A stretch of DNA of 64,000 nucleotides from Kaistella soli (GCF_019038595.1 NZ_JAHOPF010000004.1:253747-317746); one strand, 5' to 3'. Positions 26,494-36,109 are shown, counted from the stretch's first letter. Program-made: numbers and translations. The notes: generated by a model not told the origin, from the sequence alone.

Positions 26494-28089
26494 ATGAAAA
26501 AGTATATTTTATTATCACTCATAGGAGCAGCGATGATTTCGTGCAGACTTGATGATAATTTAACTCCGAATAAAGTCTTAACTGACCAGGTAGGTCCTAA
26601 TTTAAGGCTGGCTGGTGCGTCAACCAGCGCCTATGCTGTACAGGCCGGCTCTATGAATGGTCTAGGTAACGCATGGATGAATTCTTGGGCTGGGAATTTT
26701 GCCCAATTTGGTAACCCATTCACCACTGAGTCTAATTTAGATATCACTACAACATATCGTCAAAGTATTTTTAATGATATGTACAGAGCGGTTACCAGAC
26801 TGCAAAGAGTTGCTGATTATGGTGCTGCACAGCCAAACTACGCAGCAATCGCAAAAATTCAGAAAGCGTATTACATGCAGTATATGGTTGACCTTTACGG
26901 AAATGTTCCTTATACAGAAGCATTCCAGGAAGCAGACAATCCAACGCCTGCTTACGACCAAGACGTAAAGGTTTATAAAAGTTTAGTTACTGAATTGCTT
27001 GACGCTAAAGCTTTAATTACAACAGCCGGAAGCAATCCAGCATTTAAAGTTGAAACAACAGCAGATCCAATATTTAAAGGAGCGATGCCTAGTTGGACTG
27101 CATTTGCCAACACTGTTCTGTTAAAATTCGCAGTGAGACTTTCTAACACTACGAATGCCGATGGTATTGCGCTTAGAAACCAAATCATCACTGCTTTAGC
27201 AGGTGCAACCTACATCACCTCAGATGTAACGATTAACCCAGGGTATAGTAATGCTTCAGGAGATTCCCAAAATCCTTTGTATTTTAACTTTGGAAGATAT
27301 ACTTACACAGGGGCTTCTAATACCAATGGTTATCTTTTGATGACAGCGTCTGATCATGCTGTTAAAACCTTACAGGGTGATGCATCTAAACCAACCAGTG
27401 GAGTTTCAGATTCAAGAATTGGATTCCTTTTCACCACAGGTAAGAAGTATAACGGAGTCAACTCTAATGGACCGGATGGATACTATGGTTTCCCACAAGG
27501 TATGAATAATGAAGATTACAAAGCATTTATGGGATATCCCGCAACAGCAATCAAACCTGCAATCGCTAACTTTTCATATCTAAACGGACCATTCTACGAC
27601 ACCGGAGCAAACCCGACAGGTGGATTAAAAAATGGATATCTAATGCTTAAATCTGAAAGCGAGTTTCTACAGTCAGAAGCTGCCCTAAGAGGATACGCAG
27701 GATTCTCTGGTGATCAAGCTCATTTCGAACAAGGAATTATTGCATCCTTTACTTTTGATGGCAAGACAACCGATGCAGCAACTTACATTACCAGCATCGC
27801 TGCTAAACCTAAAGTGGGATGGACGGGTACTAACGATGATAAAATTGCAGCAATTCAATATCAAAGATGGGTGGCGCTCATGAACTTTAATGGTATAGAA
27901 TCATATATTAATTATTTGAGAACTGGTTACCCTGCAACTCCTTTAGCTACTACTGCTACTCAAGCCAACAAGCCATGGAGATTGCTTTATCCGGCTGCTG
28001 AGTACTCCAGTAATACTGCACATGTACCTGTAGTATCGCAAGGACAGGCTTTCACTAAGAATGAATTTACACCATTCATATATAAATAA
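26494..28089 (+). CDS. SusD/RagB family outer-membrane lipoprotein (first pair)
   Basis: A 531-residue surface lipoprotein forming the substrate-binding lid over the upstream SusC barrel. The lipobox is AAMISC (Cys 17). The TPR-rich fold is seen from RLQRVADYGAAQPNYAAIAKIQKAYYMQYMVDLYGNVPYTEAF, shortened here to its key part YYMQYMVDLYGNVPY, typical of the SusD-like_2 type. The C-terminal RWVALMNFNGIESYINYLRTGYP block also fits that type. It ends before a UUCG-loop terminator, closing the operon. Confidence 0.9.
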   Translation: MKKYILLSLIGAAMISCRLDDNLTPNKVLTDQVGPNLRLAGASTSAYAVQAGSMNGLGNAWMNSWAGNFAQFGNPFTTESNLDITTTYRQSIFNDMYRAVTRLQRVADYGAAQPNYAAIAKIQKAYYMQYMVDLYGNVPYTEAFQEADNPTPAYDQDVKVYKSLVTELLDAKALITTAGSNPAFKVETTADPIFKGAMPSWTAFANTVLLKFAVRLSNTTNADGIALRNQIITALAGATYITSDVTINPGYSNASGDSQNPLYFNFGRYTYTGASNTNGYLLMTASDHAVKTLQGDASKPTSGVSDSRIGFLFTTGKKYNGVNSNGPDGYYGFPQGMNNEDYKAFMGYPATAIKPAIANFSYLNGPFYDTGANPTGGLKNGYLMLKSESEFLQSEAALRGYAGFSGDQAHFEQGIIASFTFDGKTTDAATYITSIAAKPKVGWTGTNDDKIAAIQYQRWVALMNFNGIESYINYLRTGYPATPLATTATQANKPWRLLYPAAEYSSNTAHVPVVSQGQAFTKNEFTPFIYK

Positions 28090-28118
28090 CGTAAAAACTT
28101 ATTTAGTACATTTAAACC

Positions 28119-28145
28119 AAACCACTCTTCGGAGTGGTTTTTTCT
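28119..28145 (+). terminator. UUCG-loop terminator of first susCD operon
   Basis: The stem AACCACTC-TTCG-GAGTGGTT followed by T residues; the loop is a stable C(UUCG)G tetraloop. An almost identical terminator follows the second susCD operon. Confidence 0.92.
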
Positions 28146-28199
28146 AATACGATTAAGACAATTTTAACGATTTTTCTTTTATATGTTAAATTTCTTTCA

Positions 28200-28207
28200 C
28201 ATATTTG
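28200..28207 (+). promoter_or_regulatory. Candidate -7 box (CATATTTG) for second susC
   Basis: Seven of eight positions match TAnnTTTG, with the same first-base deviation and nearly the same spacing to the susC ATG as in the first operon. Confidence 0.55.
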
Positions 28208-28210
28208 TAA

Positions 28211-28234
28211 ATGAAAAAATTTAATTTGATATGA
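28211..28234 (+). promoter_or_regulatory. Seven-codon leader micro-ORF (MKKFNLI) overlapping susC start, copy 2
   Basis: Identical to the 24 bases at 23459-23482, with the same ATGA overlap of micro-ORF stop and susC start. Sequence immediately upstream differs between the copies, which makes the conserved block stand out. Confidence 0.4.
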
Positions 28235-31155
28235 AGAAACTAACAACAAGTGTTTTAGCAGTAGTTTTGACGTCGTCATTCGCTTTGGTGAATGCACAAA
28301 AGACTGACACCGCAAGAACGCAGGATATCGAAGGCGTGGTTGTAACGGCTTTGGGTATTAAAAGAGAAAAAAAATCTTTAGGTTATGCCACTCAAGAAAT
28401 TAGCGGCGAAACAATTTCCGACGCGGGGCAGAACAATGCAGTAAGTGCATTGTCCGGAAACGTTGCAGGTGTACAAGTAACAGCACCATCGACGTTAGGT
28501 GGCTCTACAAGGATAACCATGAGAGGTATAAGTTCCATTACAGGAGAAAACAGACCTTTAATTATTGTTGATGGCGTTCCTCTTGATAACAGTAATATCA
28601 ATTCTACAGACACCCAACGTGGTGCAGGTGGGCTCGATTATGGCGATGCTTCTTTTGACTTGAATCCGGATGACATTGAAAGTGTAACAGTACTAAAAGG
28701 CGGTCCAGCTGCGGCCTTGTATGGTTCAAGAGCAGCTAACGGGGTAATTATTTACACGACAAAATCTGCCAAAAAAGGAAGAACAACTATCGATTTCAAC
28801 TCTGGAATCTCTTTTGAAGAGATATCTATTATGCCGAACCTTCAAAACCAATATGGTGGAGGTAGTGGAGATTTTGAGAAGGTTACCATTGAGGGGAAAG
28901 AATACAACGTTCCTTTTTACGCATATGATGAAAGCTGGGGACCTAAATATGATTCTAATCTGATGTATTTACCGTGGTATGCTTTCGACAAAGAATACCT
29001 TCCAAACCAATACTTAAAAGAAGTCCCTTGGGTTGCTCCAAAACATGGCGTGAAAGACTTTTTTGATAAAGGGATGACGCTGACAAACAACGTTGCTTTC
29101 TCAAAATCATTTGGTGACACCAATGTAAGAGTTTCTTATACAAACACCAATATCCACGGAATTGTACCTACCTCTAAAATTGATAAAAACAACCTTTCTG
29201 TCAATTTAAACAGCAAACTGTCCGACAAACTGGAAATTGAATCTGTAGTAAATTATGTTCAAACTGCGGCTTTCAACAGACCGGAAGTTGGTTATGGAGA
29301 CAACTCCTTCGGGGAAAAATTCTTCCAATGGGGCCAAAGACAGCTTGATTATTCATTGTTAGAAGCTTATTACCTGAGACCAGACGGTACTCAGAGATCC
29401 TGGAACAGAAACTCTTGGGATGATGGAACACCGGCCTACCATGATAACCCATACTGGACTATTTATAAGAACACCAATGATGATACAAGACAAAGGTTCT
29501 TTGGTAATGCAGGTTTGACATATCACTTCAACAAGAATTTTTACACAGTATTCAAGGTTTATGGTGATGTATACAGCCAACGTAACCAGAACAGAACTGC
29601 TATCGGATCTGTGGCAACATCCGGATATGATCTTTATCAAAGAAGCCAGTCCGAATACAACTATGAGGGTAGATTGCATTTTGATAAAAATTTCGGTGAT
29701 TTTAGTTTGAACTCATTTATCGGAGCAAACAGAAGACAGTCCAAAACTGATATCATCCATTCTTATACAGTAGGTGGACTTATCATTCCTGATCTTTACA
29801 ACTTAAACAACGGATGGTCCGATTCCAAAACTGAAAACTCATTCTCACAAAGAAGAGTAAACAGTGTATTCGGATATGTTTCTTTGGGATATAAGGATTT
29901 TATCTTTGTGGAAGGTACCGGAAGAAACGACTGGTTCTCTACAGTAAACAATTCTATCTTCTATCCGTCAGTTACAGGTAGCTTTGTATTCTCTAAATTA
30001 GTGAATGCAGACTGGTTGAGTTTCGCAAAACTGAGATTAGGCTGGGCCAACGTAGGTAACGATACCGGGCCATACAGATTGAGAACTTATATAAACATCA
30101 ACACTCCGTTCCAGGGAAATCCGCAATATGATTTACCTAATACACTGAACAACGAAAACCTTAAGCCAGAGCTTAAAACAACGACTGAGATCGGTATGCA
30201 GGTAGACCTGTTCAAAAACAGAGCAGGATTTGATGTTACTTATTACGACTCCAAATCAAAAGATCTTATTATTCCGCTTCAGGTAGACGCTGCGACCGGT
30301 TATTCATTTAACTATGTAAACGCTGGTTTAATGACCAATAAAGGTATTGAAGCTTCCGTTTATATTAAACCGTTTAAAACTGAAAACTTTAGCTGGGATC
30401 TGAACTTAAATTTCGCTAAAAACAAAAACGTTGTTGAAGAACTTGTACCAGGCGCAGACACATACCAATACACAATCGCTCCGTTTAGAGCGCAGCTAAT
30501 GGCTGTTAAAGGCATGGCTTACGGTCAAATCTATGGAACTGATTTCACTTACGACGCTAATGGAAACAAAATTGTTAGTGCAGGAGGTACTTATGTGCCA
30601 AGCGACATTAAGAGTTTAGGCTCAGTACTTCCGGATTATAATATGGGTCTCCGAAACACATTTAAATACAAATCTCTAAGTCTGTCATTCCTTATTGACA
30701 TGCAAAAAGGTGGCAAGTATTTCTCAACAACACACATGTGGGGAATGTACTCCGGTATGTTAGAAGAAAGTGCTTTGGGAGGAAACCGGGAAGCGGGATA
30801 TATCATTCCTGGTGTATTAGCAAACGGTACTCCGAATACCAAAGTTTTGGATGCTGAAACTTGGGGAAGTACTTTCTACAACACTGTAGATGCCCAAAAC
30901 GTATTTGATGCAAGCTATTTCAAACTGAGAGATCTTACGTTGGCATACGATCTGCCTAAAGCTTGGCTTACAAACACAGGCCTTACAGGCTTAAGAATAT
31001 CTGCATTTGGTAGAAACCTCTTCGCGTGGGGGCTTGACTGGAAAGGAATGGATCCTGAAAACGTATCATACGGTTCCGGTAACATTCAAGGTTTAGAAGG
31101 AGGGTCATTGCCTTCTACAAGAACATACGGTGTAAATGTGAATTTTAAATTCTAA
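28231..31155 (+). CDS. SusC/RagA-type TonB-linked outer-membrane transporter (second pair)
   Basis: A 974-residue barrel with a signal peptide nearly identical to the first SusC (residues 1-23 differ at one position, S/N). The TonB-box segment reads IEGVVVTALGIKRE. The plug holds ALSGNVAGVQV, TMRGISSITGENRPLIIVDGV and GPAAALYGSRAANGV. It ends in NFKF. Beyond the signal peptide it diverges clearly from the first SusC, so the pairs are paralogues with different substrates rather than a fresh duplication. No CarboxypepD_reg-like domain is present. The stop overlaps a possible SusD start by one base. Confidence 0.94.
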   Translation: MKKLTTSVLAVVLTSSFALVNAQKTDTARTQDIEGVVVTALGIKREKKSLGYATQEISGETISDAGQNNAVSALSGNVAGVQVTAPSTLGGSTRITMRGISSITGENRPLIIVDGVPLDNSNINSTDTQRGAGGLDYGDASFDLNPDDIESVTVLKGGPAAALYGSRAANGVIIYTTKSAKKGRTTIDFNSGISFEEISIMPNLQNQYGGGSGDFEKVTIEGKEYNVPFYAYDESWGPKYDSNLMYLPWYAFDKEYLPNQYLKEVPWVAPKHGVKDFFDKGMTLTNNVAFSKSFGDTNVRVSYTNTNIHGIVPTSKIDKNNLSVNLNSKLSDKLEIESVVNYVQTAAFNRPEVGYGDNSFGEKFFQWGQRQLDYSLLEAYYLRPDGTQRSWNRNSWDDGTPAYHDNPYWTIYKNTNDDTRQRFFGNAGLTYHFNKNFYTVFKVYGDVYSQRNQNRTAIGSVATSGYDLYQRSQSEYNYEGRLHFDKNFGDFSLNSFIGANRRQSKTDIIHSYTVGGLIIPDLYNLNNGWSDSKTENSFSQRRVNSVFGYVSLGYKDFIFVEGTGRNDWFSTVNNSIFYPSVTGSFVFSKLVNADWLSFAKLRLGWANVGNDTGPYRLRTYININTPFQGNPQYDLPNTLNNENLKPELKTTTEIGMQVDLFKNRAGFDVTYYDSKSKDLIIPLQVDAATGYSFNYVNAGLMTNKGIEASVYIKPFKTENFSWDLNLNFAKNKNVVEELVPGADTYQYTIAPFRAQLMAVKGMAYGQIYGTDFTYDANGNKIVSAGGTYVPSDIKSLGSVLPDYNMGLRNTFKYKSLSLSFLIDMQKGGKYFSTTHMWGMYSGMLEESALGGNREAGYIIPGVLANGTPNTKVLDAETWGSTFYNTVDAQNVFDASYFKLRDLTLAYDLPKAWLTNTGLTGLRISAFGRNLFAWGLDWKGMDPENVSYGSGNIQGLEGGSLPSTRTYGVNVNFKF

Positions 31156-31178
31156 TGATAATTATAAAAAAAAATAAA

Positions 31179-32777
31179 ATGATAAATAAATCATTAAAAA
31201 TAGGAAAATACCTCTTATTTGCTGTTATCGCAAGTGCTAGTATGACTAGCTGCAGACAGGATTTGGAGAGCATCAATACCAATCCGAACTCAACAGATAA
31301 GCCAACTTCTTTCGGATTATTCAATTATGCCAACAAAGCATTTATGGATAACACCAGAGACGGCTTTACTTCTGGAAGGATGACTTTGCCTTGGGTGCAG
31401 TACTCCGCGCAAAGAAACTATACAGAAGAAGACAAGTATCAATACAGATTGTCTGTAGCAAATAGCATGTGGACTAACCTCTATGCCTATGCGATGGACT
31501 ACAAAAAAATTATTGAACTTAATACTGATCCTTCGACTGCAACACAGCAAAGCAATTACGGTCCAAATGCAAACCAGATTGCTGCTGCCAGAATTATGTT
31601 GGCCAATATCTTCATTACTCTTACAGATTCGTTTGGTGATGTTCCTTACTATTCTTACGGCACTGCTGACCCAGACTTCCAAGCACTTGATCCTAAGAAC
31701 ATTACACCTAAATTTGCTTCTCAGGCAAAAATCTATGCAGATATCTTAAAAGAACTGAAGGCTGCTTCAGATATGATTAAGACAGACGAAGTTGTTTTTA
31801 CTAATGGAGACGTTCTGTTTGGAGACGGCTTAAAACTTAAAAGATTTGCAAACTCGTTAAGATTGAGATTGGGAGTTAGAGTAAAAGGTGTTGTACCGGG
31901 TGCTGATGCAGCCATTCAGGATGCAATTGCCAGCGGTGTAATGCAGTCTAATGACGATACGGTAGGTCTCACTTATGAGAATACGGACAATAACCCTTCA
32001 CCAATGTGGACGGCTAACCTTACCAGAAACGACTTTGCTATCAACAAGACGTTAGTGGAAATGTTAAAAGGTAATAAAGGTCCATTTGGTAAAACCGATC
32101 CAAGATTATTTCAGTGGGCAGCTCCTCTTGGGGTAACACAGGCGCAAGTAAAAGCGGGCAACTATGAAGAGTCCACAGATCCCGCCGATTATGCTGGGAT
32201 GCCTTACGGTGTGCCTACTAACGGTATCGCAGCCAACCAATCTGCAATCGGTAGATCATCATTATTTAGCAAAAATATAGTTAAGAAAAACTATACTGAA
32301 GTTTATATGGAATATGCAGAAGTTGAATTCCTTCTAAGTGAAGTGAATGGTTGGTCTCAAATGAACTATGAAAATGGAGTGAAAGCTTCTATGCAAAGAT
32401 GGGGTGTACCTACTGCTGAGATTGCTACATATATGTCAGGTTTAGCGCCGGCTTCAAAAGAAACTGTCCTGACGCAGAAGTACCTTGCATTATTCGGGCA
32501 ACCTTACGAAGCATGGTCTGAATACAGAAGAACAGGTTATCCGAAAACGTTATTGCTGCCTGGGCAGACAGGAACTTACAATTCGTCTGTTACTGTAGGA
32601 GGAGTTCCTTCTACTACCTATACGTTTAATTCTTTAATAACCGGATTAACGGATCTTCCTACAAGATTCTATTACCCAACCCAAGTACAAACTTTGAATA
32701 AGGCTAACTGGGAAGCAGCATCTACCGCAATTGGCGGAGATCAGATGAACAGTAAGCTGATTTGGGACAAAAACTAA
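31179..32777 (+). CDS. SusD/RagB family outer-membrane lipoprotein (second pair)
   Basis: About 532 residues, lipobox SMTSC. The N-terminal YAYAMDYKKIIELN and LANIFITLTDSFGDVPYYSYG blocks are SusD-like. YMEYAEVEFLLSEVNGW and LALFGQPYEAWSEYRRTGYP near the C-terminus are strongly typical of the SusD-like_2/RagB group. An ATG at 31155 overlaps the susC stop, but the ATG at 31179 directly precedes a normal signal peptide (MINKSLKIGKYLL) and follows an A-rich stretch, so I prefer it. The operon ends at a UUCG-loop terminator. Confidence 0.9.
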   Translation: MINKSLKIGKYLLFAVIASASMTSCRQDLESINTNPNSTDKPTSFGLFNYANKAFMDNTRDGFTSGRMTLPWVQYSAQRNYTEEDKYQYRLSVANSMWTNLYAYAMDYKKIIELNTDPSTATQQSNYGPNANQIAAARIMLANIFITLTDSFGDVPYYSYGTADPDFQALDPKNITPKFASQAKIYADILKELKAASDMIKTDEVVFTNGDVLFGDGLKLKRFANSLRLRLGVRVKGVVPGADAAIQDAIASGVMQSNDDTVGLTYENTDNNPSPMWTANLTRNDFAINKTLVEMLKGNKGPFGKTDPRLFQWAAPLGVTQAQVKAGNYEESTDPADYAGMPYGVPTNGIAANQSAIGRSSLFSKNIVKKNYTEVYMEYAEVEFLLSEVNGWSQMNYENGVKASMQRWGVPTAEIATYMSGLAPASKETVLTQKYLALFGQPYEAWSEYRRTGYPKTLLLPGQTGTYNSSVTVGGVPSTTYTFNSLITGLTDLPTRFYYPTQVQTLNKANWEAASTAIGGDQMNSKLIWDKN

Positions 32778-32802
32778 CTCAAATTAGTTTATAATAATTC
32801 TT

Positions 32803-32828
32803 AAACCACTCTTCGGAGTGGTTTTTTT
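32803..32828 (+). terminator. UUCG-loop terminator of second susCD operon
   Basis: AAACCACTC-TTCG-GAGTGGTTT plus T tail, the same stem and loop as at 28119. Confidence 0.92.
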
Positions 32829-32835
32829 ATTTCCG

Positions 32836-32843
32836 TATATTTG
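32836..32843 (+). promoter_or_regulatory. Bacteroidota -7 box (TATATTTG) for argS
   Basis: A perfect TAnnTTTG 18 bp before the argS ATG and directly after the susCD terminator. Confidence 0.75.
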
Positions 32844-32860
32844 TCATTCAAAATTTTACC

Positions 32861-34639
32861 ATGAATATTAAAGATATTATTGAACATAAAATCGCTGAAG
32901 TTATCCAGAATGTTTTTCAAATCGATGATGTAAATCAGAGAAACAACATCAAACTGGAAGTGCAGCAGAATAAAACCGAATTTGAAGGCGACTTTACCAT
33001 CGTTACTTTTCCGCTGGTAAAAATCCTGAAAAAAAGTCCGGATCTTATTGCGATGGAACTGGGAGATGCACTTTCTACGGAGTCCGATTTTGTGGAAAAC
33101 TTCAATGTGGTAAAAGGTTTTCTGAATCTTTCGATTAAAAAAATTTTCTTTTTAGATAACTTTAATTCGATAAAAGAAAATTTCGGTAAAACCGAAGCGA
33201 AAAACGAAACCGTGATGGTGGAATATTCTTCGCCAAACACTAACAAGCCCCTGCATCTAGGTCATATTAGAAATAATTTATTGGGATATTCCGTTGCACA
33301 GATTCTGAAAGAGGACGGATATAATGTCATCAAAACCCAAATCATCAACGACCGTGGAATCCACATCTGCAAATCGATGTTGGCATGGGAAAAGTTCGGA
33401 AATGGGGAAACCCCTGATTCCACCAGCACCAAAGGTGACAAATTCGTTGGAAACTATTACGTCGCATTCGACAAAAACTACAAAAAGGAAATCGCTGAAC
33501 TGGTTGAAAAAGGATTTGATGAAGACGCTGCTAAAAAACAGGCGCCAATTATTCTTGAAGCTCAAAAAATGCTTCTAGACTGGGAAAAAGGTGATGAAAA
33601 AGTAAGAAATCTCTGGAACGAAATGAATTCCTGGGTTTACAAAGGTTTCGGCGAAACATATAAAAAACTGGGCGTTGATTTCGATCAGGTTCAGTATGAA
33701 AGCAACACTTATCTGCTGGGCAAAGACTTGATTCAGGAAGGGTTACTAAGCGGGGTTCTTTACCGAAAAGACGACGGTTCGGTTTGGTGTGATCTGACGG
33801 ATGAAGGTTTGGATCAGAAATTACTGTTGCGCTCGGACGGAACATCAGTTTATATGACCCAGGATCTGGGAACTGCGGTTCAGCGGTTCAAAGACAATGA
33901 TATTCAGAAATTAATTTATACTGTTGGAAACGAACAGGATTATCACTTTGATGTTCTTTTTAAAATCCTCAAAAAACTCGGTTACAACTGGGCAGAAAAC
34001 CTTTTCCACCTTTCTTACGGAATGGTCGAACTTCCCGAAGGTAAAATGAAATCACGTGAAGGAACAGTAGTGGATGCCGATGACCTGATGCAGGAAATGG
34101 TGGATACCGCGAAAGAAAAAGCAGAAGAACTTGGCAAACTCGAAAATCTTTCTGAAGAAGAAAAGGAAAAATCTTACGAAACAGTTGGTTTAGGAGCTTT
34201 AAAATATTTCATGCTGAAAGTGGACCCAAAGAAAAAAATGCTTTTCAATCCTAAAGAAAGCATCGATTTTAATGGAAATACCGGCCCTTTCATTCAGTAC
34301 ACTTACGCAAGAATCCAGTCATTGCTGAACAAAGCAAACTATGTAGAAAAAACGGTTTCTGCCTATGAAATGAATGATTCGGAAAAAGATTTGGTGATGA
34401 ATCTTTCCAATTTCAAAGATGTGGTTGCAAAAGCTGCAGAAACGCTTTCACCTGCACTGGTCGCCAATTACGTATATGAACTCGTGAAATCGTATAATTC
34501 TTTCTATCAAAATAATTATATCCTCAATCAGGAAAATGAGGATACAAAAAATTTCCGTTTAGAACTTTCTTCCCTTACCGGAAAAAGCATCAAAAAAGGT
34601 TTGGAACTCCTTGGAATAGGAACGGTTGACAGAATGTAA
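32861..34639 (+). CDS. argS: Arginine-tRNA ligase
   Basis: Class I aminoacyl-tRNA synthetase charging tRNA-Arg. An N-terminal Arg-tRNA synthetase additional domain (residues 1-90) is followed by YSSPNTNKPLHLGHIRNNLLG with the HIGH signature as HLGH. The KMSKS counterpart is KMKSREGT, which is common in ArgRS. The C-terminal DALR anticodon-binding domain ends ELLGIGTVDRM. The 592-residue length is standard. The stop overlaps the menE start by one base (TAATG). Confidence 0.97.
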   Translation: MNIKDIIEHKIAEVIQNVFQIDDVNQRNNIKLEVQQNKTEFEGDFTIVTFPLVKILKKSPDLIAMELGDALSTESDFVENFNVVKGFLNLSIKKIFFLDNFNSIKENFGKTEAKNETVMVEYSSPNTNKPLHLGHIRNNLLGYSVAQILKEDGYNVIKTQIINDRGIHICKSMLAWEKFGNGETPDSTSTKGDKFVGNYYVAFDKNYKKEIAELVEKGFDEDAAKKQAPIILEAQKMLLDWEKGDEKVRNLWNEMNSWVYKGFGETYKKLGVDFDQVQYESNTYLLGKDLIQEGLLSGVLYRKDDGSVWCDLTDEGLDQKLLLRSDGTSVYMTQDLGTAVQRFKDNDIQKLIYTVGNEQDYHFDVLFKILKKLGYNWAENLFHLSYGMVELPEGKMKSREGTVVDADDLMQEMVDTAKEKAEELGKLENLSEEEKEKSYETVGLGALKYFMLKVDPKKKMLFNPKESIDFNGNTGPFIQYTYARIQSLLNKANYVEKTVSAYEMNDSEKDLVMNLSNFKDVVAKAAETLSPALVANYVYELVKSYNSFYQNNYILNQENEDTKNFRLELSSLTGKSIKKGLELLGIGTVDRM

Positions 34640-35685
34640 TGGTTATTAATTTTTCTCAAGATATTCATTTACAATCACTTTTTCCCCAAACTGAATTTGA
34701 GGAGAAAGTGATTTCTTTTTTGGAAAACTGGTATTCAGAAGCTGAAACTGTTTCCGTACAGACTTCCGGATCCACAGGAACTCCAAAAGTTTTCGAAATC
34801 GAGAAAGAGAAAATGCGCAGTTCAGCACAGATGACCTGTGATTTTCTGAATTTAAGAAAAGGAGATTCAGCATTGGTTTGTCTTCCGGTTGAATACATCT
34901 CCGGAAAAATGATGATTGTACGTTCTATTGAAAGAAAACTTCAGCTCTTCATTACCTCTCCTTCCATAAATCCTCTCGCTGATTTGGATCACGAAATTGA
35001 CTTCTGTGCCATGTCGCCGCTTCAGGTTGAAAATTCTTTAGACAAAATTCATTTTATTAAAAATTTAATTATCGGCGGCGCTCAGGTTTCTGAAAGTTTA
35101 AAAACTAAAATTCATACACAGCTTTCTTGCAGCATCCAGCATCTAGTACCCAGCGTTTACGAAACTTACGGAATGAGCGAAACCCTTTCTCACATTGGCT
35201 TAAAACAGATTTATCCGAATTCAGAAGAATACTTTTCTGTTTTCGAAGGAGTTCAAATTAATGTAGATGAAAGAGGTTGCTTAACGATTTTTGCTCCAAA
35301 ACTTAATTCTGAAATTCTTCAGACTAACGATTTAGTCGAACTTAAAAATAACCATCAGTTCAAATTTTTAGGTAGAATTGATAACGTAATCAATTCAGGT
35401 GGACTTAAAATTTTCCCGGAACAGATGGAAAGTATACTAAAAAAACAGCTGCCAAACGAAGTGGCGTTTTTGGGTGTGAAAGACGAAACTTACGGACAGA
35501 AATTAATTTTAGCCATCGAAGGTGATGAAACGGACGAGCTAAATTCACAGCTCAAAAGGCTTTTAAACGGGATTCAGACTTCTTTTTCAAAAAACCATCT
35601 TCCAAAGGAAATCCATTTCATGACAAATTTTCCGCGGCTTGGTAATGGCAAACTCAACCGTAAAGAATTGCTAAATTTGCTCTAA
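34639..35685 (+). CDS. menE: AMP-binding enzyme, probable o-succinylbenzoate-CoA ligase
   Basis: Probably activates o-succinylbenzoate with CoA in menaquinone synthesis. An ANL-superfamily core is present but short (348 aa): SVQTSGSTGTPKVFEIEK is the P-loop, VYETYGMSETLSHIG the A5 adenylate motif, and FLGRIDNVINSGGLKIFPEQME the hinge. NFPRLGNGKLNRKELLNLL supplies the C-terminal catalytic Lys. The reduced N-terminal domain is usual for Bacteroidota MenE. No other men gene is in the window, so the specific substrate is inferred from family resemblance. Coupled to argS by a one-base overlap. Confidence 0.8.
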   Translation: MVINFSQDIHLQSLFPQTEFEEKVISFLENWYSEAETVSVQTSGSTGTPKVFEIEKEKMRSSAQMTCDFLNLRKGDSALVCLPVEYISGKMMIVRSIERKLQLFITSPSINPLADLDHEIDFCAMSPLQVENSLDKIHFIKNLIIGGAQVSESLKTKIHTQLSCSIQHLVPSVYETYGMSETLSHIGLKQIYPNSEEYFSVFEGVQINVDERGCLTIFAPKLNSEILQTNDLVELKNNHQFKFLGRIDNVINSGGLKIFPEQMESILKKQLPNEVAFLGVKDETYGQKLILAIEGDETDELNSQLKRLLNGIQTSFSKNHLPKEIHFMTNFPRLGNGKLNRKELLNLL

Positions 35686-35704
35686 ACTTTCTTCATCCAT
35701 AAAA

Positions 35705-36097
35705 ATGAAAAACTTCACGAAAGAGCTCACTTACAAAACTTCCCGAAGCAGCGGCGCCGGCGGACAGAATGTGAACAAAGTGGAAACTTCAGTGACCGTG
35801 ATGTGGAATGTTGCCGAAAGCCAGTTTTTCACTGCTGAGGAGATTGAAATGATTTCGGTCAAACTTAAAAACCGGATCAATCTGGAAGGTATTCTGCAGT
35901 TAACCGTTTCGGAAAGCAGAACTCAACTTCAAAACAAAAAAATAGCGACGGACAAAATTATAGAAACCGTCAACAAATCACTTTTCAAACCAAAACCGCG
36001 GAAACCTACAAAACCTTCCAAACGGCAGGTTGAAAAAAGAATCCAGGCCAAGAAACAGATTTCTGAAAAGAAAGAAAACCGCCGGTTTAAGTTATAA
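35705..36097 (+). CDS. arfB: Alternative ribosome-rescue factor / peptidyl-tRNA hydrolase ArfB
   Basis: Releases nascent peptides from ribosomes stalled on truncated mRNA. The RF-type catalytic GGQ lies in SSGAGGQNVNKVET (residues 16-29), and the C-terminal tail is highly basic (KPRKPTKPSKRQVEKRIQAK), the part that enters the empty mRNA channel. At 130 residues it matches ArfB/YaeJ rather than RF1/RF2. It starts 19 bp after menE and is probably the last gene of the argS operon. Confidence 0.92.
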   Translation: MKNFTKELTYKTSRSSGAGGQNVNKVETSVTVMWNVAESQFFTAEEIEMISVKLKNRINLEGILQLTVSESRTQLQNKKIATDKIIETVNKSLFKPKPRKPTKPSKRQVEKRIQAKKQISEKKENRRFKL

Positions 36098-36109
36098 ATA
36101 AAATCTTAT

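Noticed and set aside
23459-28250. Recent tandem duplication of the whole susCD operon
   Set aside because: Identity is confined to the leader and signal peptide; the mature SusC and SusD proteins of the two pairs are clearly different.
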